A stretch of DNA of 64,000 nucleotides from Ramlibacter sp. (GTDB taxonomy: Bacteria; Pseudomonadota; Gammaproteobacteria; Burkholderiales; Burkholderiaceae_C), in assembly GCA_019635415.1 (NCBI GenBank), contig JAHBZN010000001.1, positions 620,001-684,000 on the forward strand, read 5' to 3'. Shown here piece by piece: positions 45,651 through 53,298 of the stretch. A program made the position numbers and the translations under genes. Position 1 is the first letter of the stretch; each line of letters opens with the position of its first letter. The notes beneath the pieces were generated by a model. That model was not told where the DNA came from. It ran no database searches and saw nothing but the letters and a program-made list of their open reading frames with translations.

Positions 45651-47180
45651 CTACAGACAGCCCATGCGCCGGGCTTCGTTGATCAGGCCCTGCACGATGC
45701 CGTAGGCGCTCTGGCCCGCGCGCTGGTACTGCAGCACGGTGGACCGCTCCCCGGCAATGATCTGGCCATACGCGGTGCACTGCGGTGTGGGCTTGAGCGA
45801 GGCAATCGCCTGGTTCAGCCGCACCAGCTGGTTGGCGGACTGTTCGCTGCGGTTGCGCTCGCGCTCCTCGTCCCAGGCCTTCATGGCGGCCTCGGTCCGC
45901 TTCTGGATGAGCGTGGTCTCGGCCTGGTTCTTCTCGGTGGCGGCCTGCGCTTCGGCAGCCGTTGCCGCCTTGGTGCCCAGCACGCGGCACTTGATGATCT
46001 GCGCGTCCGTGCCCCATTTCGCCAGGTCCCAGGGCACGGTCACGTAGGGCAATGACAGGGTGCGCGAGCGGGGCGCGATGCCGGCCTGGATCGTGTGGTT
46101 GAACTCGGGCTCGACCGATTTCTCGTCACCCCAGGTTTCATACAGTCCACAGGCCACGGCGATCTCGCTGAACGCCTGGGGGGTGTGATTCTCCACCGAC
46201 AGGTGCGTGACGTGGGCGCCGGCGCTGTTGCGCTTGTTGCCGCCCCCTCCGTTGGTGATCACCAGGGGCATGGCATCGCGCTGCTGGAAGTACCGGTCCT
46301 GGGCGGCCTTCTGCTGCGGCAGCCACTGTTTCTCGAAGGCCGTTGCGATCTGCTCGGCCTGGCGCTGGGCCTCCTGGGTGGCCCGCCGAAGGCAGTCGGT
46401 GTCCAGTGTCGGGCAGACCGCCTCGGGCCGGTTCCACAGGTTGAAGGCCGGCATCACCACCTGGGCCTTGCCTGCGCGCTGGGTGCTGGCCTTGAGGGAG
46501 TCCAGATGGCGCATGGCCATGCCCAGGTTCTGGTCGAGCGCCTTGAACAGGCCGGCTTGGGCCGGGGCTTCACACACCTGGAACTGGGCGGCGGAGAGGT
46601 CGGTGCGGGTGCAGTGGCCCCAGCCCTCCGGGTTCCGGGGAGCGCGTCCAGGGCCGGGCGCTGCCGCGGGGGGCACAGCGGCCACTGCGGCGGGGGCCGG
46701 GGCCGCCGTTGCCGGCCCTGGCGCAGCGGCCGCTTGCGCGACCGGCGGGGTGGGTGCCGCAGTGGCTTCGCGGGCCAGCATCTGCTCGGCGGCCTGTGCG
46801 TTGGGCGCCACTTCGGCTATGTCCGAGACCTTGATGCGGGCACGTTCCAGTGTGGTGCGCAGCAGCGCGTTGCGTTGGGAGAGTTCGCGTGCCAGGCAGT
46901 GCGCCGCCGTGCAGCGGTTGCGCTCGTTCCTCAGCCAGTCGCGCTGCTGGGCGCGGTAGGTCTCGCGTTCGGCGCCGCTGCTCGATTCCATGAGTCGCCC
47001 GTACAGCTTGGCGGATTCTTCATCCAGGGCGTTGAGGGTGGCCGATCCGCAGATGAGCTTTTCGACGGGAGTGGCGGCCTTGCTGCAATCGAAGCTGGCG
47101 GCCAGCGCGGCGGTGGGGGGGCTTGCCAGCAGGAACGCCGCCAGCAGGGACCCGAAGGTCGACGGGAAAGCCATGCGCAT
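45651..47180 (-). CDS. secreted protein with LprI-type N-terminal domain
   Basis: A 509-residue protein with a signal peptide (FGSLLAAFLLASPPTAALA). The N-terminal domain has the LprI (lysozyme-inhibitor-like) pattern: FDCSKAATPVEKLICGSATL, LDEESAKLYGRLM, RDWLRNERNRC. An Ala/Pro-rich linker spans about residues 145-185. The large C-terminal part (about 190-509) has several Cys residues (HCTRTDL, QVCEAP, VCPTLDTDC) and a helical Glu/Gln-rich stretch, and is not recognised. ATG 47180 has GAGG upstream; other starts are close by. It probably acts in the periplasm. Confidence 0.8.
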   Translation of the reverse strand: MRMAFPSTFGSLLAAFLLASPPTAALAASFDCSKAATPVEKLICGSATLNALDEESAKLYGRLMESSSGAERETYRAQQRDWLRNERNRCTAAHCLARELSQRNALLRTTLERARIKVSDIAEVAPNAQAAEQMLAREATAAPTPPVAQAAAAPGPATAAPAPAAVAAVPPAAAPGPGRAPRNPEGWGHCTRTDLSAAQFQVCEAPAQAGLFKALDQNLGMAMRHLDSLKASTQRAGKAQVVMPAFNLWNRPEAVCPTLDTDCLRRATQEAQRQAEQIATAFEKQWLPQQKAAQDRYFQQRDAMPLVITNGGGGNKRNSAGAHVTHLSVENHTPQAFSEIAVACGLYETWGDEKSVEPEFNHTIQAGIAPRSRTLSLPYVTVPWDLAKWGTDAQIIKCRVLGTKAATAAEAQAATEKNQAETTLIQKRTEAAMKAWDEERERNRSEQSANQLVRLNQAIASLKPTPQCTAYGQIIAGERSTVLQYQRAGQSAYGIVQGLINEARRMGCL

Positions 47181-47285
47181 GGGGAGCCTCTGCAAATCCA
47201 CCGGAATGGATCCAGCATACCTCAGCGCACCGCGGGTGCGCGGCCTGGCGCGAAGCCCCGTGCGGGCCCGCCTGAGGGGGTGGGC

Positions 47286-47465
47286 TCAGCTGCGGTAGGT
47301 GGACGCCATCACCGCATGGGCCTTGCGCTGGCGGGCCAGCGGTGTGGCCGCAAGAAAGGGCCAGGCCAGCTGCGGCCGGGCCCAGGCCGGCGCGTGGTCG
47401 GGGGTGGCGCGTGGCGTCGGCGCGGGGCGGTCCATCGGGACGGTGAGGGCAGCAACTATGGGCAT
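47286..47465 (-). CDS. small hypothetical protein
   Basis: A 59-residue frame with AAGGA eight bases before the ATG. It is Pro/Ala/Arg-rich (MDRPAPTPRATPDHAPAW) and ends in a basic segment (LARQRKAHAVMASTYRS). No domain, signal or membrane helix is seen. It lies alone between the LprI-type gene and the EamA group. Its GC-rich codons could arise by chance, so this is a tentative gene. Confidence 0.4.
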   Translation of the reverse strand: MPIVAALTVPMDRPAPTPRATPDHAPAWARPQLAWPFLAATPLARQRKAHAVMASTYRS

Positions 47466-47586
47466 GGTGGCGTTCCTTGCAGCGGGCACATTGGTCGGGC
47501 AGTGAAGCTGATTCTCCGTAGCGCGCCGCGCGTCGCCACCAGCGGGATTCGCGTGCCCGTGTAGGACTGCGCCTGCGTCGCGCGGC

Positions 47587-47748
47587 TCAGCCGCCGCTGT
47601 CCTTGCGCAGCCGTACCTTGTCGGCCGTGCGCTGGGCTTTTTCGCTTTTGCGGTGTTCACCGGCCTTGCGCGTGCGCGCGGCCGCCACCAGGGGGTTGCG
47701 CGGCGGCGGGGCCTTGAGCTGGAGCTTGAACTTGCGCGCCGAGGTCAT
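47587..47748 (-). CDS. small basic protein coupled to the EamA transporter
   Basis: A 53-residue Lys/Arg-rich protein (MTSARKFKLQLKAPPPRNPL, TRKAGEHRKSEKAQRTADK). ATG 47748 overlaps the EamA gene stop as ATGA, which argues strongly for translation. No domain is recognised; the charge suggests nucleic acid or ribosome binding, but that is only a guess. It ends in SGG before a GC-rich gap. Confidence 0.6.
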   Translation of the reverse strand: MTSARKFKLQLKAPPPRNPLVAAARTRKAGEHRKSEKAQRTADKVRLRKDSGG

Positions 47749-48626
47749 TTGCCGAGCCGGATCAGTCCGGTGGACAGGGCGGTGCCCAGCACGATCACTG
47801 CGCCGCAGGCGGCCATGCCCGGGCTCACGGTTTCGCCGAGCAGCACCGCGCCGTAGCCCAGCGCGAACACCGGCACCACAAAGGTCACGGCCAGTGCGCG
47901 CGCGGGGCCCGCGGTCTCGATCAGGCGGAAGTACAGGATGTAGGCCAGCCCGGTGCAGGCCACCCCCAGGGCCACCAGTGCCAGCCACGCCTGCAGGCTG
48001 GGGTTGTGGTCGGGCCGCCACCACAGCGCCGGCAGCAGAAGCGCCAGGGACGCGCCGACCTGGCTGCCGGTGGCCGTGACCAGCGGCGGCACGCCGCTGA
48101 GGTAGCGCTTGGCAAAGCTGGCCGAGATGCCGTAGCACAGCGTGGCCAGCAGGCAGGCCAGCACGGCCCAGGCGGGCGCGATGCCGGCCGCCCCGGGCTT
48201 GAAGCTGGCCTTGTCCCAGGCCAGCAGGGCCACGCCCGCAAAGCCGATCACCAGGCCCAGCACGCGCGAGCCCGCCGGCCGGTCCTTGAGCCAGAGCCAG
48301 GCCACCACTGCGCCAAACAGCGGCACCGTGGCGTTGAGGATGGCGGCCAGTCCGGTGGTGATGACCAGCAGCGCAAAGGTGTAGCAGGCAAACGGCACGC
48401 CCGAATTCAGCACGCCGACCAGCAGCGACTTCTTCCAGTGGCGGCGCAGTTCGGGCACGAGGCCGCGCAGCGCCAGCAGGGGCAGCAGGAACAGCGCCGC
48501 CACCATCACGCGGCCGGCAGCGGCCGGCAGCGCTCCGAACTCCACCGCGGCCACGCGCATGAACAGGAACGAGGCACCCCACAGGGCGGACAGCAGGAAG
48601 AAATCGAGAAGGGCAGCGGGTGTCAT
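47745..48626 (-). CDS. EamA/DMT-family membrane transporter
   Basis: A 293-residue protein with ten hydrophobic helices in two EamA repeats. Repeat one begins LLSALWGASFLFMRVAAVEF and repeat two begins LLATLCYGISASFAKRYLSG, and LYFRLIETAGPARALAVTFV and FALGYGAVLLGETVSP match the drug/metabolite transporter signature. Its members export amino acids, nucleosides or drugs. ATG 48626 gives the usual length. It is coupled to the 53-residue gene downstream. Confidence 0.92.
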   Translation of the reverse strand: MTPAALLDFFLLSALWGASFLFMRVAAVEFGALPAAAGRVMVAALFLLPLLALRGLVPELRRHWKKSLLVGVLNSGVPFACYTFALLVITTGLAAILNATVPLFGAVVAWLWLKDRPAGSRVLGLVIGFAGVALLAWDKASFKPGAAGIAPAWAVLACLLATLCYGISASFAKRYLSGVPPLVTATGSQVGASLALLLPALWWRPDHNPSLQAWLALVALGVACTGLAYILYFRLIETAGPARALAVTFVVPVFALGYGAVLLGETVSPGMAACGAVIVLGTALSTGLIRLGK

Positions 48627-48745
48627 GTTGCGGGGGGAGTCAGGCACGGCGAGGGCGCCGTGGGGCAACCCGCGAGTGTGCGCCGCGAATGCCGCCGCGC
48701 GCGCTCCGGTGTTGATGATGTTTTTGGCGGGCTTTGATGCCGGAA

Positions 48746-49243
48746 TCAGATCAATGCGCCCTCGAGCTGCAGCAGCGCTGTCTTGCGTGCCAGGCCACCG
48801 GCATAGCCGGTCAGCGAGCCGTCGGTGCCCAGAACGCGGTGGCAGGGCACGATCACGCTGACCGGGTTGCGGCCCACGGCCGCGCCCACGGCGCGCACGG
48901 CGGCCGGCTTGCCGATGCCCTGGCTCAGTTGCCCGTAGCTGGTGGTCTCGCCCGGCGGAATCGCCAGCAGCGCTGTCCACACCGACCGCTGGAACGGCGT
49001 GCCCCCCTGCAGGTCCAGGGGCAGCTCGAAGCGGCTACGCTGTCCGGCGTAGTACTCGTGCAGCTGCTGCACGGCCTGCAACAGCACCGGGTGGTCGGGC
49101 TGGTGGGGCCAGTGCGCGTGGTCGGGCAGGTGGCGCTGCCCCTCGAACCAGACGCCGGCCAGGCCGCGCGCCGTTGCGGCGACGATCATGGGGCCGAGCG
49201 GGCTCTCGAAACGGGTCTGGACGATGGTGGGGTCGAATTTCAT
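48746..49243 (-). CDS. ogt: methylated-DNA--protein-cysteine methyltransferase
   Basis: A 165-residue Ogt/AGT suicide repair protein that takes the methyl group from O6-methylguanine onto Cys134 in IVPCHRV. The helix-turn-helix GETTSYGQLSQGIGKPAAVR, with the Arg finger, and the Asn hinge GRNPVS are present. It starts four bases after the ada/alkA gene stop, forming a two-gene alkylation-repair operon. Confidence 0.96.
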   Translation of the reverse strand: MKFDPTIVQTRFESPLGPMIVAATARGLAGVWFEGQRHLPDHAHWPHQPDHPVLLQAVQQLHEYYAGQRSRFELPLDLQGGTPFQRSVWTALLAIPPGETTSYGQLSQGIGKPAAVRAVGAAVGRNPVSVIVPCHRVLGTDGSLTGYAGGLARKTALLQLEGALI

Positions 49244-49247
49244 GGGG

Positions 49248-50768
49248 TCACTCCTTGGTGGTGTTCATGGCGCTCCAGGCGCGGATCACGGCGTAGCTGC
49301 GCCAGGGCTTCCAGGCCTGTGAGGCGGCTTCCGCCGCGCGGGCTGGCTGCCGCTCGCCCTGCACGCCCAGGGCCTTGTGCAGGGCCACGTCACCGGCCGG
49401 AAAGGCGTCGGGCCAGCGCAGCGCACGCATGGCGATGTAGTGGGCCGTCCAGTCGCCAATGCCGGGCAGGGCTTTGAGCGCGGCCATGGTGGCCTGCACA
49501 TCGGCGCCGCCATGCAGGCTCAGGCGCTGCTCGGCCACGGCGCGTGCCATGGCCACGATGGCCGCCTGGCGCTGGCGGACGATGCCCAGCTGGCCCAACG
49601 CATCGCCCTCGGCCCGGGCCAGCACGGCGGGCGCGGGGAACAGCCGCGTGAGTTCGGGAAACGGAGTGTCGATCGGCTCGCCAAAACGGTCGAGCAGGCG
49701 TTGCGCCAGTGTGCGTGCCGCCGCCACCGTGATCTGCTGGCCCAGCACGGCGCGCACGGCCAGCTCGTACCCGTCGAGCGTGCCGGGCACGCGCAGGCCG
49801 TCGCCGTCGGGAAAGTCGGCGTGCAGCACGGCGTTGATGGCCAGCGGGTCGGCGTCGAGGTCGAACGCGGCGCGGGCACGCCGGATCACCAGCGGCAGCA
49901 CCGCACGCAGTGACTCGCTGATCTGCAGCAGCACCTGGCTGCGCGCCTCGTCAAATTCAGCCACCAGCCAGCCGGTGTGGGCCTGGCCGCCGATTTCCAC
50001 ACGAAAAGTGCGTCCAGTCCTTGCCGCGTGGCCTTCAGGTGCTACAAATTCGATAGTGTTGATGGCCCGCTTGCGCAGGAAGGCCAGCAGGGCCGCGGTG
50101 TTGTAGGGCGGGCGCAGGCCGAGCCGCACCCGGATGCCCTGTCCGGCGCCCGCGGGGCTGCGCCCTGCGCCTTCGCGCCGCAGCTGTGTGGGGTTGAGGT
50201 GGTAGTGCGCCACGAAGGCGGCGTTGAAGCGGCGCACGCTGGCGTAGCCGCTGATCAGCGCCACCTGGGTGATGGGCAGGTCGGTGTCGGCCAGCAACTG
50301 CTTGGCTGTCAACAGGCGCCGGGTCTGCAGGTACTGGAGGGGCGAAACGCCGAAGTGCGCCTCGAAAATGCGCCGCACATGGCGGTCGCTCACCCCCAGG
50401 CGGGCGGCGAGCCGCTCGACGCTGGGGGCCTCGCCACCCCAGACCTCGGGCTCGTCCAGCAGGCGCGCGGCCTGGTGGGCCAGGATGGTGCTGGCGTCCT
50501 GGATCGACCAGTGGAGCTGGCCCGGCGCCAGCTCGGGGCGGCAGCGCAGGCAGGGCCGGAAGCCCGCCTGCTCGGCCTGCGCCGCGTGACTGAAGAAGCG
50601 GCAGTTCTCGCGCTTGGGCGCCCGCACGCTGCACACGGGCCGGCAGTAGATGCCGGTGGAGGTCACGCCGGTGAAGAAGCGGCCGTCAAAGCGTGCGTCG
50701 CGGGCCTTCAGGGCGAGGTAGCAGGCGTCGGGCTGGAGAGCGGTGGTGGGGCTGGGCATGGAGGTCAT
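49248..50768 (-). CDS. alkA: Ada-type regulator fused to AlkA 3-methyladenine DNA glycosylase
   Basis: A 506-residue fusion. Residues 10-85 are an Ada-type zinc methyl-phosphotriester acceptor (FTGVTSTGIYCRPVC, then CLRCRPE). An AraC-type DNA-binding domain lies at about 90-200 (VERLAARLGVSDRHVRRIFE). From about 210 comes AlkA with its N-terminal sheet, then helix-hairpin-helix LKALPGIGDWTAHYIAMRA and catalytic Asp in FPAGDVALHKALG. It should sense alkylated DNA, activate the operon and excise damaged bases. A probable 57-bp element copy lies in the AlkA N-terminal part. The ATG three codons inside is an alternative start. Confidence 0.94.
   Translation of the reverse strand: MTSMPSPTTALQPDACYLALKARDARFDGRFFTGVTSTGIYCRPVCSVRAPKRENCRFFSHAAQAEQAGFRPCLRCRPELAPGQLHWSIQDASTILAHQAARLLDEPEVWGGEAPSVERLAARLGVSDRHVRRIFEAHFGVSPLQYLQTRRLLTAKQLLADTDLPITQVALISGYASVRRFNAAFVAHYHLNPTQLRREGAGRSPAGAGQGIRVRLGLRPPYNTAALLAFLRKRAINTIEFVAPEGHAARTGRTFRVEIGGQAHTGWLVAEFDEARSQVLLQISESLRAVLPLVIRRARAAFDLDADPLAINAVLHADFPDGDGLRVPGTLDGYELAVRAVLGQQITVAAARTLAQRLLDRFGEPIDTPFPELTRLFPAPAVLARAEGDALGQLGIVRQRQAAIVAMARAVAEQRLSLHGGADVQATMAALKALPGIGDWTAHYIAMRALRWPDAFPAGDVALHKALGVQGERQPARAAEAASQAWKPWRSYAVIRAWSAMNTTKE
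50001..50057 (-). repeat. 57-bp interspersed element, diverged copy in alkA
   Basis: On the minus strand it reads ACTATCGAATTTGTAGCACC to GCACTTTTCGT, with AAGGACTGG in the core. It encodes TIEFVAPEGHAARTGRTFR in the same register as the pepN copy. Because AlkA proteins often have a similar IE-V...RT pattern here, chance resemblance is possible. Confidence 0.5.
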
Positions 50769-50894
50769 GATACGCAGCGCACCAGCCGCGACTGGCCGTT
50801 TCCGGACCTGTGCCCGCCGGGGCCCGAAAGGCCCTCTCCAGAGGGGGGCGGCCTACAATCCGGCGTTCAGTCCAATCACCCGGGAGGTCCCTCA

Positions 50895-52286
50895 GTGCAA
50901 GTGTCCGCGTCCATCTTCAAGGCCTATGACATCCGGGGTGTGGTGCCCACGACACTGACCGCCGAACTGGCCGAGGCGCTGGGGCGGGCCTTTGGCCGGG
51001 CGGCGCGGCGCGAAGGCGAGGGCACGGTGGCCGTGGGCCGCGATGGACGGCTCAGCGGCCCTGAACTGTCGGCGGCGCTGATCCGCGGGCTGCAGGCCGT
51101 GGGCGTGAACGTGATCGACATCGGCGCGGCGACCACCCCCATGCTGTACTTCGCCGCGAGCACCCTGTGCGGCAGCGGCATCCAGGTCACGGGCAGCCAC
51201 AACCCGCGGGACTACAACGGCTTCAAGATGGTGCTGGCGGGCCGCGCCATTCATGGCGACGAGATCCAGGCCCTGCGCGAAGCCATCGAGCTGGACGACG
51301 GCACGCCGGCCGCCCAGGGCCTGCCCGGCACGGTGCGCCACCTCAACCTGCTGGGCCCGTACCGCGACCGCATCGTGGGCGACGCCCGGCTGGCCCGGCC
51401 CATGAAGATCGTGGTGGATTGCGGCAACGGCATCGCCGGGGCCTCGGCGCCGGGCATCTTCCGCGCGCTGGGTTGCGAGGTGATCGAGCTGTTCAGCGAG
51501 GTGGACGGCCACTTTCCCAATCACCACCCCGACCCGAGCAAGCCCGAGAACCTGCGCGACCTGGTGGCCAAACTGCAAAGCACCGACGCCGAGCTGGGCC
51601 TGGCGTTCGACGGCGACGGCGACCGGCTGGGCATCGTCACGCGGGACGGGCAGACCATCTACCCCGACCGCCAGATGATGCTGTTTGCGCGCGACGTGCT
51701 CAGCCGCGTGCCGGGCGCGCCGATCGTGTTCGACGTCAAGTGCACGCAGCGACTGGCGCCAGCCATCCGCGAGGCGGGCGGCCAGCCGCTGATGTACCGC
51801 ACCGGCCACTCGCTGATCAAGGCCCGGATGAAGGAGATCGACTCGCCGCTGGGGGGCGAGATGAGCGGCCACATCTTCTTCAAGGAACGCTGGTTCGGCT
51901 TTGACGACGGCACTTATGCCGGCGCGCGCCTGCTGGAAATCCTGTCGCGCCACGCCGATCCGAGCGCCGTGCTCAACGCACTGCCTACGAGCTTTTCCAC
52001 GCCCGAACTCAACGTCAAATGCGCCGAGGGCGAGCCGCATGCGCTGGTGGCGCGGCTGGTGGCGCAGTCGGGTTTCGACGCGCCGGCCGAGGTCTCCACC
52101 ATCGACGGCCTGCGGGTCGACTGGCCCGACGGCTTTGGCCTGATCCGCGCATCCAACACCACGCCGGTGCTGGTGCTGCGCTTCGAGGGCCACACCCCCG
52201 AGGCGCTTGGGCGCATCGAGGCCACCATGCTGGCCCTGCTGCGCAGCGTCAAGCCGGACGCGGCCCTCGAGCAGGCGGCGCATTGA
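50895..52286 (+). CDS. phosphomannomutase / phosphoglucomutase
   Basis: A 463-residue alpha-D-phosphohexomutase that interconverts hexose 6- and 1-phosphates for LPS and exopolysaccharide precursors. The N-terminus IFKAYDIRGVVPTTL, phosphoserine loop GIQVTGSHNPRDYNGFK, metal site FDGDGDRLG, sugar loop GGEMSGHIFF and phosphate site RASNTTPVLVLR are all present, as in AlgC/ManB. GTG 50895 has AGG eight bases upstream. It precedes waaC by 13 bases, so a role in LPS core is likely. Confidence 0.93.
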   Translation: MQVSASIFKAYDIRGVVPTTLTAELAEALGRAFGRAARREGEGTVAVGRDGRLSGPELSAALIRGLQAVGVNVIDIGAATTPMLYFAASTLCGSGIQVTGSHNPRDYNGFKMVLAGRAIHGDEIQALREAIELDDGTPAAQGLPGTVRHLNLLGPYRDRIVGDARLARPMKIVVDCGNGIAGASAPGIFRALGCEVIELFSEVDGHFPNHHPDPSKPENLRDLVAKLQSTDAELGLAFDGDGDRLGIVTRDGQTIYPDRQMMLFARDVLSRVPGAPIVFDVKCTQRLAPAIREAGGQPLMYRTGHSLIKARMKEIDSPLGGEMSGHIFFKERWFGFDDGTYAGARLLEILSRHADPSAVLNALPTSFSTPELNVKCAEGEPHALVARLVAQSGFDAPAEVSTIDGLRVDWPDGFGLIRASNTTPVLVLRFEGHTPEALGRIEATMLALLRSVKPDAALEQAAH

Positions 52287-52299
52287 GCGGCGCGCGCCC

Positions 52300-53298
52300 T
52301 TGAACGTCCTGATCGTCAAGCTCTCGTCGCTGGGGGATGTGGTGCACGCCATGCCCGCAGTGCAGGACATCCGCCGGGCCCTGCCGGCCGCGCAGATCGA
52401 CTGGGTGGTGGAGCGCGGCTTCGCGCCGCTGGCGGCACGCTGCGACGGGGTGCGCCGCGTCATCCCCTGCGAGCTGCGGCGCTGGCGCAAGGCGCCGCTG
52501 GCGGCCTCCACGCGCGCGGGCTGGCGCGCATTCAGGACCGAACTGCAGGCCACCGCCTATGACGCGGTGATCGACCTGCAGGGCCTGAGCAAGTCGGCGC
52601 TCGTGGCCTGGCTGGCCCGCCGCACCCCGGTGGGCCGGCGCTATGCACTGGCCAACCAGACCGAAGGCTCGGGCTACGAGGCCCCCACGCGCTGGGTGGC
52701 CGACGTGGCGCTGCGCATGGAGCCGCACATCCACGCCGTGCAGCGCTCGCGCGAGCTGTGCGCCCGCGCGTTGGCCTATGCCGTCCCCGATTCCTTGCAT
52801 TTTGGGCTGCTAGCCCAGGCCAGCCGGCCACTGGATGCTATGGAAATTGAAGCAGACGCGGCGGCCCCGTGCGGCTGCGTGGCTCTGGTGCACGGCACTT
52901 CGCGCGATGACAAATGCTGGCCCGAGGACCACTGGCTGGCGCTTGGCCGCCAGCTGCTGGCGGGGGGCTGGTCGCTCGGCCTGCCCCAGGGCAGCGCGGC
53001 CGAGCGTGAACGTGGCCAGCGGCTGGCCGACCAGCTCGGGCCGCGCGCCCGGGTCTGGCCCGCCATGGACCTGGGCGCGCTCACCGACCGGCTCGCGGCC
53101 TGCGCCGGCGTGGTGGGGGTGGACAGCGGCCTGAGCCACATCGCCGTGGCGCTGGACCTGCCGCACGTGCAGCTCTACAACTTTGACACCGCCTGGCGCA
53201 CCGGGCCAACCGGGGGTCCGCGCCAGCGCAGCCTGTATGACCAGCCCACGCCGGCCGTGCAGGCCGTGTGGCAGGCCTGGTGCGAGGTCAGCGCCTGA
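52300..53298 (+). CDS. waaC: lipopolysaccharide heptosyltransferase I
   Basis: A 332-residue GT9 glycosyltransferase that adds the first heptose to Kdo2-lipid A. The N-terminus NVLIVKLSSLGDVVHAMPAV, YDAVIDLQGLSKSALVAWLA, the nucleotide-sugar loop LVHGTSRDDKCWPEDHWL and VGVDSGLSHIAVALDLP are characteristic. The start is TTG 52300, the only start that gives the correct N-terminus. Its stop overlaps waaA by one base. A 57-bp element copy (52798-52854) adds a 19-residue peptide between the two Rossmann domains. Confidence 0.95.
   Translation: MNVLIVKLSSLGDVVHAMPAVQDIRRALPAAQIDWVVERGFAPLAARCDGVRRVIPCELRRWRKAPLAASTRAGWRAFRTELQATAYDAVIDLQGLSKSALVAWLARRTPVGRRYALANQTEGSGYEAPTRWVADVALRMEPHIHAVQRSRELCARALAYAVPDSLHFGLLAQASRPLDAMEIEADAAAPCGCVALVHGTSRDDKCWPEDHWLALGRQLLAGGWSLGLPQGSAAERERGQRLADQLGPRARVWPAMDLGALTDRLAACAGVVGVDSGLSHIAVALDLPHVQLYNFDTAWRTGPTGGPRQRSLYDQPTPAVQAVWQAWCEVSA
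52798..52854 (+). repeat. 57-bp interspersed element, copy in waaC
   Basis: Reads CATTTTGGGCTGCTAGCC, a GC core with CAGCCGGCCACTG, and ends ATGCTATGGAAATTGAAGCA. It encodes HFGLLAQASRPLDAMEIEA. The 13-base CAGCCGGCCACTG is identical in the waaA copy 1.2 kb away. It is in the opposite orientation to the pepN copy relative to the host frame. Confidence 0.85.

Noticed and set aside
47225-47241. GCGCACC GCG GGTGCGC hairpin upstream of the LprI-type gene
   Set aside because: The stem is good but no T-run follows on either strand, so it is not called a terminator.
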